Assembly: GCA_947498985.1 (NCBI GenBank)
Contig: CANMMF010000004.1
Location: forward strand, 248,001 to 312,000
DNA: 64,000 nucleotides
Direction: 5' to 3'
DNA from: an uncultured Paracoccaceae bacterium
GTDB lineage: Bacteria > Pseudomonadota > Alphaproteobacteria > Rhodobacterales > Rhodobacteraceae
Below are positions 1 to 8,899 of the stretch, piece by piece (within the stretch, counting starts at the first letter, position 1; every line of letters begins with the position of its first letter). The position numbers were made by a program, and so were the translations under genes. Below the pieces are notes generated by a model, which worked only from the letters and a program-made list of their open reading frames with translations, was not told where the DNA came from and made no database searches.

Positions 1-10
1 GATCGGTCAT
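1..10 (-). CDS. 5' end of a leftward gene, possibly leucyl aminopeptidase
   Basis: The first ten bases read on the minus strand as ATG ACC GAT followed by one more base. A good Shine-Dalgarno (AGGAGA at about 14-19) lies 4 to 9 bases upstream of that ATG. Only three codons are visible, so the product cannot be read. In many Rhodobacterales the gene divergent from lptF is pepA, and that is the only basis for the suggested name. Confidence 0.4.
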
Positions 11-139
11 CGGGTCTCCTTTCAGCATATCCTCGCCCAGAGGTAAGCCGGTCGGGCGGCAATGGCCAGAGCGACCTTTTCCTGCCCGCGCCGATCCGAT
101 AGGCTTTGGCCTGTCACTATTGTTCGGGGGAACGGTCAC

Positions 140-1276
140 GTGCAGCGATTCGACAGATACATGCTGTCGCAACTCATGGTGCTGTTCGGTTTTTTCGCCC
201 TGGTTCTGGTGGCGGTCTACTGGGTCAACCGGGCTGTGATCTTGTTTGACAGGCTGATCGCGGACGGCCATTCTGCCGGAATTTTCCTCGAGTTTTCAGC
301 GCTTTCCCTGCCATCGGTGATCGCCCTCGTGGTGCCGATGGCGGCCTTTGCGGCGGCGGTCTACGTGACCAACCGGATGATGGCCGACAGCGAGCTGACC
401 GTGGTGCGCGCCTCTGGCTATTCGCCCTGGCGGCTGGCCCGGCCGGTGCTTGTCTTCGGCCTGCTGATCGGGCTCATGGCGTCGATCCTCAGTCACCTCC
501 TCGTGCCCGCCTCGCTGGAACAATTGCGCCTGCGCGAACAGGAGATTGCGGGCTCGGTATCGGCCCGGCTCTTGCGCGAAGGCACGTTTCTGCATCCGAC
601 CCGCGGCGTGACTTTCTACATCCGCGACATCAACCCCGAGGGAGAGCTGCGCGACGTGCTGCTGTCGGACCGCCGACAGGAGGGCCGCGAGATCACCTAC
701 ACCGCCGAGCGCGCCTTCCTGCTGCGCGACGATGACGGCCCGAAGCTGGTGATGCTGGCGGGCATGGCGCAGACCTATGACATCAAGGGCAAGCGGCTCT
801 CGACCACCAATTTCAGCGACCTGACCTATGACATCTCGAACCTCGTCACCCCCGGCAAACCCAAGCGCCGCAAGATCGAATACATCCCGACGCTGGAATT
901 GCTGACCGACACCGCCGCGGTCGCCGAAGAGGCCAACGAGGAGCCAGGCGAAGTGCTCGAAGAGGCGCATCTGCGGTTTCAGCTGCCGCTGCTTTGCGTG
1001 GTGGCGAGCCTTGTCGGCTTTGCCGCGCTGATGATCGGCGGCTATTCGCGCTTTGGCGTGACCAAGCAGATCGTCGCGGCGATTTTCCTGCTGGTGCTGA
1101 TCAAGCTGGTGGAAAGCGCGGTGACCGACCCGGTGCGCGGCGACCCGCGACTCTGGCCGCTGGTCTATCTGCCATCGCTTGTGGGCTTTGCAATTGTGCT
1201 GGGCCTGCTCTTTTCCGCCTCGCGCGGGTATCGCCCCCGCCGCCGTGCGCGCGCGCCTGCGGAGGCCGCCACATGA
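140..1276 (+). CDS. lptF: LPS export ABC transporter permease LptF
   Basis: LptF is an inner-membrane permease. With LptG and the ATPase LptB it extracts lipopolysaccharide from the inner membrane and passes it to the LptC-LptA-LptD bridge. The 378-residue product has the family layout: two N-terminal membrane segments, a further pair near residues 70-150, a periplasmic beta-jellyroll domain (about 160-270) and three or so C-terminal membrane segments. I chose the GTG at 140 because a purine-rich GGGGGAA lies 7 bases before it and the protein then begins at the conserved 'FDRYM' stretch. An ATG at 62 would add 26 residues unlike the family. The stop overlaps the lptG start as ATGA. Confidence 0.93.
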   Translation: MQRFDRYMLSQLMVLFGFFALVLVAVYWVNRAVILFDRLIADGHSAGIFLEFSALSLPSVIALVVPMAAFAAAVYVTNRMMADSELTVVRASGYSPWRLARPVLVFGLLIGLMASILSHLLVPASLEQLRLREQEIAGSVSARLLREGTFLHPTRGVTFYIRDINPEGELRDVLLSDRRQEGREITYTAERAFLLRDDDGPKLVMLAGMAQTYDIKGKRLSTTNFSDLTYDISNLVTPGKPKRRKIEYIPTLELLTDTAAVAEEANEEPGEVLEEAHLRFQLPLLCVVASLVGFAALMIGGYSRFGVTKQIVAAIFLLVLIKLVESAVTDPVRGDPRLWPLVYLPSLVGFAIVLGLLFSASRGYRPRRRARAPAEAAT

Positions 1277-2367
1277 CGCTGCATTACTACTTCGCGCGCC
1301 GCTTCCTGTGGGTGTTTCTCGCCATCCTGGCGGTGTTTGCGATCTTCCAGGCGCTGCTCGATCTGGTCGAAGAGCTGCGCCGCGTGGATGACAGCGTGGG
1401 CTTCGGCGCGGTGGTGCAGCTGGTGGCGCTGAAACTGCCCGAGGGGCTCTACCAGATCCTGCCGCTGGTGATGATCCTCGCCACCATCGCGCTGTTTCTG
1501 GCGCTGGCGCGCTCGTCCGAGCTGGTGGTGGCGCGCGCCGCGGGGCGCTCCGGGCTGACGGTGCTGGCCGCGCCGCTGATCGTGGCGCTGATCATCGGGG
1601 CGCTGACGGTGGCGATGATGAACCCGATCGTGGCCGCCACCTCCAAGCGTTACGCCGATCTGCGCGAGATCTACCAGTCGGGCAACGCCTCTGCGCTCTC
1701 CATCGGTCCCGAGGGCCTGTGGCTGCGGCAAGGCGGGCCGCAAGGCCAGGTGGTGATCCGCGCCGCCCGCGCCAATGCCGAGGCGACCGAGCTTTATGAC
1801 GTGAACTTTGTGGCCTATGCGCCGGGGGGCGGTCCGGCGCAGCGCATCGTGGCCGAACGCGCGCGGCTCATCGACGGCGCGTGGCAGCTGTCGGATGCCA
1901 AGGCCTGGCCGCTGGCGGCGGGTCTCAACCCCGAAAGCGGCGCGCGCGCGCATGACACGCTGGAGATCCCCTCGACCCTGACCCAGGACAGCATCCGCGA
2001 CCGTTTCGGCAAACCCTCGTCGATTGCGATCTGGGATCTGCCCGCCTTCATCGCCGATCTGGACGAGGCCGGGTTTTCCGCACGCCGCCACGTGGTCTGG
2101 CTGCAGATGGAGCTGGCCCGACCGCTCTTTCTGGCCGCGATGGTGCTCATCGGCGCGGGCTTTACGATGCGCCCTGCCCGGCTTGGCCGCACAGGGCTCG
2201 CGGTGCTTTCGGCGGTGATGCTGGGCTTTGGCCTTTATTACGTGCGCAACTTCGCGCAGATCCTTGGCGAGAACGGACAGCTCACGCCGTTGCTCGCGGC
2301 CTGGGTGCCGCCGGTGGCGTCGCTGCTGCTGGCCATGGGGCTTATGCTGCATATGGAGGACGGCTGA
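1273..2367 (+). CDS. lptG: LPS export ABC transporter permease LptG
   Basis: Partner permease of LptF in the LptB2FG lipopolysaccharide extractor of the inner membrane. The 364-residue product starts 'MTLHYYFARRF', typical of the family, and has N-terminal membrane helices, a periplasmic domain (about residues 130-260) and C-terminal helices that include 'PLFLAAMVLIGAGF'. Its ATG overlaps the lptF stop, and its own stop overlaps the lptD start as TGATG, so translation of the three genes is likely coupled. An in-frame extension upstream to 994 exists but runs through lptF and is not a plausible start. Confidence 0.94.
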   Translation: MTLHYYFARRFLWVFLAILAVFAIFQALLDLVEELRRVDDSVGFGAVVQLVALKLPEGLYQILPLVMILATIALFLALARSSELVVARAAGRSGLTVLAAPLIVALIIGALTVAMMNPIVAATSKRYADLREIYQSGNASALSIGPEGLWLRQGGPQGQVVIRAARANAEATELYDVNFVAYAPGGGPAQRIVAERARLIDGAWQLSDAKAWPLAAGLNPESGARAHDTLEIPSTLTQDSIRDRFGKPSSIAIWDLPAFIADLDEAGFSARRHVVWLQMELARPLFLAAMVLIGAGFTMRPARLGRTGLAVLSAVMLGFGLYYVRNFAQILGENGQLTPLLAAWVPPVASLLLAMGLMLHMEDG

Positions 2368-4523
2368 TGCGCGGCTGGCTCGCCCTTCTGCTTGTCACCT
2401 GTCTGGCCTTTGCCGTGCCCGGCACCGCACAGGATGCCGATCCGGACGCGCCCGCCCTGCTGGTGGCCGATCAGGTCTTTGTGGAAAACGAAGAGCGGCT
2501 GGTCGCGCAGGGCAATGTCGAGGTGCTGCAGGACGGTATCCGGCTTGCCGCCACCCGCATCCTTTATGACCGCGGCACCGACAGGCTGACCATCGACGGC
2601 CCGATCCGGATCACCGACGCGGCCGGCAACGTCGTGACCGCCGACAGCGCCTCGCTCGATGAAGGGCTGCGCAACGGCATTCTCAAGGGCGCGCGGATGG
2701 TGCTCGACCAGCAGCTGCAGCTGGCCTCGGTCGAGGCGCGCCGCGTCGAGGGCCGCTATACCGAGCTCAGCCGCGTCGCCGTGACGTCCTGCCAGGTCTG
2801 CCCGCATCGCAGCACACCGCTCTGGCAGATCCGCGCCGCGCGGGTGATCCACGATCAGCAGGAACGCCAGCTCTATTTCGACCGCGCGCAGTTCCGCGTT
2901 CTCGATGTACCGATCTTCTACATGCCGCGCCTGCGCCTGCCCGACCCGACGCTGAACCGCGCGCGCGGCTTCCTGATCCCGTCGCTGCGCAGCTCGACCC
3001 TGCTGGGGCTGGGGATCAAGATCCCCTATTTCATTCCCATCGGGCGGCACCGCGACATCACGCTCACGCCCTATCTCTCACCCAAGACCCGCACGCTGGA
3101 ATTCCGCTACCGGCAGGCCTTCCGGCATGGCGAGCTCGAGATCAACGGCGCGCTTTCCAGCGACACGCTGAGGCCCAACGAGGCGCGCGGCTATCTCTTT
3201 GCCGAAGGCGCCTTCGACCTGCGCCGCGATTTCAAGCTGGAATTTGACCTCAAGGCCAGCTCCGACGCGGCCTATCTCAACGATTACGGCATCTCCGGGC
3301 GCGACCGGATCGACAGCACGCTGTCGCTCACACGGGTGCGCCAGGACGAATTCACGCAAGTCAGCCTCGTGCATTACGAATCCCTGCGCGACAGCGAAGA
3401 CAACGACACCCAGCCGACGCTGATCGGCGATATCCGCTATGAACGGCGGTTCTTCCCGACCGACCTGGGCGGAGAATTGCGGTTCGGCGCCGAGACCCAT
3501 GGCCATTACCGCTATTCCTCGATTGCCTTCGACAGCGGCGATGCGGATACCGAGGTGGATGGCCGCGACGTCTACCGGCTGGGGGCGTCGGCCAGCTGGC
3601 GCAAGCGCTGGACGCTGGCAGGCGGGATCCGCGCCGGGTTCGCCGGGCATCTGTGGTTCGACCGCTACATCACCCGCCAGGACGTGACCTCGGTGAGCGA
3701 TGTCAGCCGCGCCACGCAAGGCGCAGCACTCGAGCTGCGCTGGCCGTTCCAGCGGTTGGGCAATCGCGGCGGCCGCACCCTGCTGGAGCCGGTCATGCAA
3801 CTGGGCTGGGTCAGCGGCGAGCGCCCCGGCAATCCCAATGACGAAAGCACGCGGGTGGAGTTCGACGAGGCCAACCTGCTGTCACTGTCGCGGTTTCCCG
3901 CCGCCGACCGGCGCGAGCACGGGTTTACCGTTGCCACCGGCCTGCGCTGGTTGCATGAGGCCCCGCGCGGCTGGTCGGCGGCGCTGACCTTTGGCCGGGT
4001 CTGGCGCGAAGAGGCCGATCCGGAGTTCTCGCGCTCCTCCGGTCTGGGCGGCACCGCGTCGGACTGGCTGCTGGCCGGGCGCTTTTCGCACCCCAACGGT
4101 CTGACCGTGTCGGCGCGCGGGCTGCTCGATGACGAGGCGCGCTTTTCCAAGGCCGAGGCGCGCGCGGGATGGTCCAATGCAAGGCTCGATCTGGGCGCGT
4201 CCTACCTGCTGCTGGTGTCGGACCCGGCGGAGAACCGCAAGAGCGCACAATCTGAATGGACCTTTGACGGGCAATACCGGATCTCGCACCATTGGACGAC
4301 CTCCGGAGAGGCGCGCTACGATCTGGCCGACCAGCGGCTTGACCGCGTCGGGCTGGGCCTGCAATACCGGAACGAATGTGTTCAGGTGGATTTCGGGGCC
4401 TCGCGCCGCTTTGCCTCGTCAACCAATCTTGAGCCGAGTACGGATTTCGACCTGACTGTCGCGCTCAAGGGATTTTCCACCGGCGGCAGCGCCAAGGAGT
4501 ATCGACGCACATGCGATCACTGA
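2367..4523 (+). CDS. lptD: LPS-assembly protein LptD
   Basis: Outer-membrane beta-barrel that inserts lipopolysaccharide into the outer leaflet, normally with the lipoprotein LptE, which is not seen here. The 718-residue product has a clear signal peptide (residues 1-21, ending 'GTAQ'). An OstA/LptA-like beta-jellyroll follows (about 30-130, with 'VADQVFVENEERLVAQGNVE'), then a long barrel domain rich in alternating strands to the C-terminus. It is somewhat shorter than the 780-residue E. coli protein, as is common in this group. It lies between lptG and surA, linking LPS transport to the chaperone that helps fold LptD. Confidence 0.93.
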   Translation: MRGWLALLLVTCLAFAVPGTAQDADPDAPALLVADQVFVENEERLVAQGNVEVLQDGIRLAATRILYDRGTDRLTIDGPIRITDAAGNVVTADSASLDEGLRNGILKGARMVLDQQLQLASVEARRVEGRYTELSRVAVTSCQVCPHRSTPLWQIRAARVIHDQQERQLYFDRAQFRVLDVPIFYMPRLRLPDPTLNRARGFLIPSLRSSTLLGLGIKIPYFIPIGRHRDITLTPYLSPKTRTLEFRYRQAFRHGELEINGALSSDTLRPNEARGYLFAEGAFDLRRDFKLEFDLKASSDAAYLNDYGISGRDRIDSTLSLTRVRQDEFTQVSLVHYESLRDSEDNDTQPTLIGDIRYERRFFPTDLGGELRFGAETHGHYRYSSIAFDSGDADTEVDGRDVYRLGASASWRKRWTLAGGIRAGFAGHLWFDRYITRQDVTSVSDVSRATQGAALELRWPFQRLGNRGGRTLLEPVMQLGWVSGERPGNPNDESTRVEFDEANLLSLSRFPAADRREHGFTVATGLRWLHEAPRGWSAALTFGRVWREEADPEFSRSSGLGGTASDWLLAGRFSHPNGLTVSARGLLDDEARFSKAEARAGWSNARLDLGASYLLLVSDPAENRKSAQSEWTFDGQYRISHHWTTSGEARYDLADQRLDRVGLGLQYRNECVQVDFGASRRFASSTNLEPSTDFDLTVALKGFSTGGSAKEYRRTCDH

Positions 4524-5734
4524 CCCGCACTTTCGCCAAACTGGCTCTCGCCGCAACGCTGGCCCTGGGGGCCGTTCCGGCCACCGCACAGGGGCAGTTC
4601 GCGCCTGCGGTCATCGTGAACGACATGGTCATCACCGGCTTCGAGCTGGAGCAGCGGGCACAGATGCTGACGCTGCTCAACGCGCCCGGCAACGTGCGGG
4701 AATTGGCGCGCGAGCAGCTGATCGACGACCGTCTGCGCATGCAGGCCGCGCAGGACGCGGGCATCCGCCCGGCCCGCGAGGATGTGCTCGAGGGGATGGA
4801 AGAGTTCGCCAGCCGCGCCAATCTCAGCCGCGAGGAGTTTACCGCGGCCCTGGCGCAGCGCGGCGTGGCCGAACAGACCTTCCGCGATTTTGTCGCCGCC
4901 GGTGTCGGCTGGCGCGAGCTTGTGCGCCAGCGCTTTGCCGGGCGCGCCTCGGTCAGCGAGGCCGAGATCGACCGCGCGCTGTCGTCGCGCGGCTCGGGCT
5001 CCAACGTGCGGGTGCTGCTGTCGGAGATCATCATGCCCGCGCCGCCGCAGCAGGCCGCGCAGGTGCGCGAGCGCGCCGCGCGGATCTCTCAGCTGACCTC
5101 GACCTCGGCCTTTTCAGCGCAGGCGCGGCGCTTCTCGGCCACCGCGACCCGGGCCAATGGCGGCCGCCTGCCGTGGCGCGATCTCAACGAATTGCCCCCC
5201 GTTCTGCGTCCGCTGGTGCTGCAGCTCAAGCCCGGCGAGGTGACCGATCCGCTGCCCATTCCCAACGCCGTCGCCCTGTTCCAGCTGCGCGCCATCGAAG
5301 AGGTGGGCTATCAGGCACCCGAAGTGTCGGCCATCGAATACGCCGCCTATTACATGGCCGGGGGCCGCTCTGCCGAGACGCTGGCCAAGGCCCGCGTGCT
5401 GCAGGGCCGCGTCGACCGCTGCGACGATCTTTATGGCGTCGCGCAAGGCCAGCCCGCCTCGGTTCTGGAGCGCGGCACCAAACCCGTGGCCGACATTCCC
5501 ACCGACATCGCGTTTGAGCTCTCCAAGCTCGATCCCGGTGAAGTGTCGACGGCGCTGACCCGCGCCAATGGCCAGACGCTGGTGTTCCTGATGCTCTGCG
5601 GCCGCACCGCCCAGATCAATGAGGATGTGGACCGCGACGAGCTGACGCTCGGCCTGCGCAACCAGCGCCTCGCGGCCCTTGCCGATGGCTATCTCGCCCA
5701 GCTGCGCGCCGACGCCCGCATCATCGACAAATGA
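4511..5734 (+). CDS. surA: periplasmic chaperone/peptidyl-prolyl isomerase SurA
   Basis: SurA escorts unfolded outer-membrane proteins, including LptD, across the periplasm. The 407-residue product has a signal peptide (residues 1-27, 'TLALGAVPATAQ'). A SurA N-terminal helical domain follows (about 30-150, 'VIVNDMVITGFELEQRAQML'), then one recognisable parvulin-type domain (about 170-270, with 'GGRLPWRDLNELPPVL') and a C-terminal helix region. E. coli SurA has two parvulin domains; a single clear one is usual in alphaproteobacteria. The start overlaps the last 13 bases of lptD, with AAGGAG 11 bases upstream inside lptD. Confidence 0.9.
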   Translation: MRSLTRTFAKLALAATLALGAVPATAQGQFAPAVIVNDMVITGFELEQRAQMLTLLNAPGNVRELAREQLIDDRLRMQAAQDAGIRPAREDVLEGMEEFASRANLSREEFTAALAQRGVAEQTFRDFVAAGVGWRELVRQRFAGRASVSEAEIDRALSSRGSGSNVRVLLSEIIMPAPPQQAAQVRERAARISQLTSTSAFSAQARRFSATATRANGGRLPWRDLNELPPVLRPLVLQLKPGEVTDPLPIPNAVALFQLRAIEEVGYQAPEVSAIEYAAYYMAGGRSAETLAKARVLQGRVDRCDDLYGVAQGQPASVLERGTKPVADIPTDIAFELSKLDPGEVSTALTRANGQTLVFLMLCGRTAQINEDVDRDELTLGLRNQRLAALADGYLAQLRADARIIDK

Positions 5735-6708
5735 CCCCGCGCCCCGCGCCGGTGGCGTTGAGCTGCGGCGAACCCGCAGGCATAGGCCCGGAGCTGGCGG
5801 AGGCCGCGTGGCAGGCGCTGGGCGCCGCCTGCCCGTTCTTCTGGATCGGCGATCCGGCGCATCTGCCGGGCGCGGTGCCGCATGTGGTGCTCCGGGCGCC
5901 GTCTGACGCCACCGACGCGGCGCCGCGCGGCCTGCCGGTCCTGCCGCTTGCCCTGCAGGGCCCCCGCGTGCCGGGCACAGCGCAGCCCGCCCATGCCGCG
6001 GGTGTGATCGCCGCCATCGAGACCGGCGTGACGCTGGTGCAGGAGGGGCTGGCCTCGGCGCTCTGCACGCTGCCGATCCACAAGCAGGCGCTGCAGGACG
6101 GCGCGGGCTTCGGTTTCCCGGGCCATACCGAATTTCTGGGCCATCTGGCGGGTGTCGACGAGGTGGTGATGATGCTGGCCTCCGACCAGTTGCGCGTGGT
6201 GCCCGCGACCATCCACATCCCGCTGGCCGAAGTGCCCGCCGCGCTGACGCCCGCGCTGCTGGAGACGCGCATCCGGATCACCCATGCGGCCCTGCGCGAG
6301 CGTTTCGGCATCGCCCGGCCACGCCTCGCGGTGGCGGGTCTCAATCCGCATGCGGGCGAAGGCGGCAAGATCGGACGTGAAGAGATCACATTCATCACCC
6401 CGCTCATCGAGCAATTGCGCGCGGAAGGCATGCAGATCACCGGGCCGCATTCCGCCGACACGCTGTTTCACGCCGCCGCCCGCACCCGCTATGACGCGGC
6501 GATTGCGATGTATCACGACCAGGCGCTGATCCCGATCAAGACGCTGGATTTCGACCGCGGTGTGAACGTCACGCTGGGTCTGCCCTTCATCCGAACCTCG
6601 CCCGACCACGGCACCGCTTTCGACATCGCGGGCAAGGGGCGCGCCAACCCGACAAGCACCGTCGAGGCGCTGCGCCTGGCCTGGCGGATGGCCGGAGGCA
6701 CGGTATGA
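5731..6708 (+). CDS. pdxA: 4-hydroxythreonine-4-phosphate dehydrogenase PdxA
   Basis: Cytosolic enzyme of the DXP-dependent vitamin B6 pathway. It oxidises 4-phosphohydroxy-L-threonine with NAD(P), after which the product decarboxylates. The 325-residue protein carries the family signatures: '[11 protein letters not shown]' at the N-terminus, 'GHTEFLG' with the first metal histidine, '[13 protein letters not shown]', '[13 protein letters not shown]' with the metal-binding histidine and aspartate, and '[15 protein letters not shown]'. The start overlaps the surA stop as ATGA. The surA-pdxA-rsmA order is the same as in many proteobacteria. Confidence 0.95.
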   Translation: MTPRPAPVALSCGEPAGIGPELAEAAWQALGAACPFFWIGDPAHLPGAVPHVVLRAPSDATDAAPRGLPVLPLALQGPRVPGTAQPAHAAGVIAAIETGVTLVQEGLASALCTLPIHKQALQDGAGFGFPGHTEFLGHLAGVDEVVMMLASDQLRVVPATIHIPLAEVPAALTPALLETRIRITHAALRERFGIARPRLAVAGLNPHAGEGGKIGREEITFITPLIEQLRAEGMQITGPHSADTLFHAAARTRYDAAIAMYHDQALIPIKTLDFDRGVNVTLGLPFIRTSPDHGTAFDIAGKGRANPTSTVEALRLAWRMAGGTV

Positions 6709-6860
6709 GCCGCGGTGGCCAGTGGCGGGCTTGTTTGGCGGCGGTGCTCGCGCGGCCTGTTGCGTGGCGTGCCGTGCAGGGACACCCGGCACAGGCGGGT
6801 TTGTGGCGGCGCCCGGCCACGCAGGACCTCGTGAGGATCCGCCACCACCTGCACGCATGA

Positions 6861-6940
6861 GCGGGGGCCAGCCCCCACACGCAGGTCAGAGTGGGGGCCA
6901 GCCCCCACACGCAGGTCAGAGTGGGGGCCAGCCCCCACAC
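6861..6940 (+). repeat. 30-bp direct repeat, 2.7 copies
   Basis: Units begin at 6861, 6891 and 6921, the last being partial (20 bases). Each contains the palindrome GGGGGCCAGCCCCC followed by ACACGCAGGTCAGAGT. The array lies between pdxA and rsmA. The final copy merges into the dispersed element at 6921-6970. The palindrome would form a strong hairpin in either strand, so it may affect the mRNA between the two genes. Confidence 0.9.
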
Positions 6941-6970
6941 CCCCGGCGATATTTGGAAAGAGAAGAAACC
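6921..6970 (+). repeat. dispersed hairpin + CCGGCG-TATTT-GAGAAGAAA element, copy 1
   Basis: A GC-rich palindrome (6923-6936) is followed by CCCCCGGCGATATTTGG and then AAAGAGAAGAAA. Related sequence recurs at 12421-12488 (same strand) and 63794-63844 (opposite strand). Here the purine tail lies immediately before the rsmA ATG at 6971 and is the only plausible ribosome binding site, so the element appears to supply the translation start signal. Its origin is not known to me. Confidence 0.8.
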
Positions 6971-7810
6971 ATGAGCGCCATCGACACATTGCCCCCCTTG
7001 CGCGAGGTGATCGCCGGGCACGGGTTGCGCGCGAAAAAGGCGTTGGGGCAGAACTTCCTGCTGGATCTCAACCTCACCGCCCGGATCGCGCGGGTGGCCG
7101 GGGATCTCAGCGGCACCGATGTGCTGGAGGTCGGGCCCGGCCCCGGCGGGCTGACGCGCGGTTTGCTGGCCGAAGGCGCGCGCCACGTGCTGGCCGTCGA
7201 GAAGGACGCGCGCTGCCTGCCCGCGCTGGCAGAGATCGCCGCGGCCTGTCCCGGGCGGCTGACCGTGCTCGAAGGCGATGCGCTGGCGCTCGATCCGCTG
7301 GCGCATCTGACCCCGCCCATCGCGATTTGCGCCAACCTGCCCTACAACGTGGGCACCGAGCTGCTGGTGCGCTGGCTCACGCCGCCCGACTGGCCGCCGG
7401 TCTGGCGCTCGCTGACGCTGATGTTCCAGCGCGAGGTGGCAGAGCGGATCGTGGCGGCACCCGGCTCCAAGGCCTACGGGCGGCTTGCGGTGCTGGCGCA
7501 ATGGCGCTGCGAGGCGCGAATCGCGCTGAGCCTGCCGCCGGAGGCCTTTGCGCCGCCGCCCAAGGTGAGCTCGGCCGTGGTGCATTTCGACGCGCTGCCC
7601 GCGCCGCGGTTTCCGGCCGATGCAAAGATCCTCGAGCGGGTTGTGGCCGCCGCCTTCAATCAGCGCCGCAAGATGCTGCGCGCGGCCCTGAAGGGGCTCG
7701 CGCCGGATATCGAGGATCGCCTGCGCGCGGCGGGGATTGCGCCGACAGACCGCGCGGAAGTGGTGCCGCTGGAAGGGTTCTGCGCGCTGGCGCGACAATT
7801 CGAGAGCTGA
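6971..7810 (+). CDS. rsmA: 16S rRNA dimethyladenosine transferase RsmA (KsgA)
   Basis: Methylates two adjacent adenines near the 3' end of 16S rRNA during 30S maturation, using S-adenosylmethionine. The 279-residue protein has the start of the family, '[19 protein letters not shown]'. It also has the SAM-binding loop '[16 protein letters not shown]' (about 47-62), the catalytic '[12 protein letters not shown]' (NLPY) motif, and a C-terminal helical domain with '[15 protein letters not shown]'. I chose the ATG at 6971 because the protein starts just before conserved sequence; a longer frame would read through the upstream repeats. It ends the pdxA-side operon. Confidence 0.95.
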   Translation: MSAIDTLPPLREVIAGHGLRAKKALGQNFLLDLNLTARIARVAGDLSGTDVLEVGPGPGGLTRGLLAEGARHVLAVEKDARCLPALAEIAAACPGRLTVLEGDALALDPLAHLTPPIAICANLPYNVGTELLVRWLTPPDWPPVWRSLTLMFQREVAERIVAAPGSKAYGRLAVLAQWRCEARIALSLPPEAFAPPPKVSSAVVHFDALPAPRFPADAKILERVVAAAFNQRRKMLRAALKGLAPDIEDRLRAAGIAPTDRAEVVPLEGFCALARQFES

Positions 7811-8056
7811 GCCCCGAGCGCTTCACGGCGGATCGGGGCGCGGGTGTTGCCAGAATATCCGCTTTTGGGACGCTCCGCATTGACCGGCTTTTGTGACGGT
7901 GGCGCTGTCGGGTCGACGCGCCAGAGCCACGGCGTCTTCCGATCAGCGTCGCGACGGATGCAGAACCCGCTTCAATGCCTCGGCAACGCGCGCGTGAGGC
8001 GTGCGAATGGCCCCCTCTGCCGACTGCTCGGCCGCCCGCGCCAGACCGGCGGCGGA

Positions 8057-8674
8057 TTACTCCGCCGCGTCCGGCGCGTCGCTGGCGGCTTCGGCGGGCG
8101 GTTCGGGCTTCTTGCGCGGCTTGCGCGGCGCGCGGGGCTTTTTGGGTTTTTCCTCCGCAGCCACGTCGGGCTGGGTCTCGGCGCGGGCTTCGGGGGTCTC
8201 CACGATGCCGGGGCCGTCATCGTCGCCGCCCAGATCCAAAACGTCCGGTTGCTCGCCCTGACCCGGATCGCGTTGCGGCGATTTGCGCGGGCGCGGCTGG
8301 TCGTCCTGACCGCCGGACGCGTTCTGCGCGTTCTGCTGGTCGCGCTCGGCGCGTTCGCGGTCGCGCAGCGCCTGGCGTTCGCGGTTCTCGCGTTCCTGCT
8401 GCTCGCGGCGCTGGTCCTGCTCGCGCTGCGCGTCGGCCAGCATGCGGGTGTAATGCTCCGCGTGCTGCTGGAAGTTCTCCGTGGCCACGCGGTCATTGCC
8501 AAGCGCCGCATCGCGGGCCAGCTGGTTGTACTTGTCGATGATCTGCTGCGGGGTTCCGCGCACCTTGCCTTCGGGGCCATTGCTGTCGAACACGCGGTTG
8601 ACGACATTGCCCAACGAATTGTTGTTGCGGTTTCGGTTATTCTTGTTCCGCGAGCGGGATTTGGAAGAGCGCAT
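8057..8674 (-). CDS. DUF4167 family protein
   Basis: The 205-residue product begins 'MRSSKSRSRNKNNRNRNN', an Arg/Asn/Ser-rich basic tail typical of DUF4167 proteins of alphaproteobacteria. The conserved core follows (about 20-75, 'NRVFDSNGPEGKVRGTPQQI'). After it come a charged Arg/Glu/Gln stretch likely to form a coiled coil (about 75-115) and a Lys/Pro/Ala tail. The function is unknown; the basic N-terminus suggests nucleic-acid binding, which is inference. The start at 8674 gives the family N-terminus, while an upstream ATG at 8752 would add unrelated residues. It lies downstream of prmC, on the same strand. Confidence 0.85.
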   Translation of the reverse strand: MRSSKSRSRNKNNRNRNNNSLGNVVNRVFDSNGPEGKVRGTPQQIIDKYNQLARDAALGNDRVATENFQQHAEHYTRMLADAQREQDQRREQQERENRERQALRDRERAERDQQNAQNASGGQDDQPRPRKSPQRDPGQGEQPDVLDLGGDDDGPGIVETPEARAETQPDVAAEEKPKKPRAPRKPRKKPEPPAEAASDAPDAAE

Positions 8675-8899
8675 TGGTTTTGATATCCAGTCCGTTTTTC
8701 GACTGTGTGGCGACCTGTCTGGGCGCCAATCGCACCCGTTTATCCCGGTCACCCGAATTTATGCTTAACGTCGGGCGGGGCCGCTGCTTGGCCATCCGTC
8801 TTCCCGACTGGGTTCTGAATAAGCACAGCCCCCGCGGGCTGACAAGGACAAAGCGGTCACTTCATGCGATTTCACGGCAAATACCTGCCCGTTGCGGCG

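Noticed and set aside
6705-6860. 51-codon frame overlapping the pdxA stop as ATGA
   Set aside because: It runs into the 30-bp repeats, is rich in Arg/Trp/His with no recognisable domain and has no family pattern; it is more likely chance translation of spacer sequence.
8826-8841. CAGCCC/GGGCTG hairpin downstream of prmC as a terminator
   Set aside because: The stem is only six pairs and there is no T run on the minus strand after it, so support is too weak.
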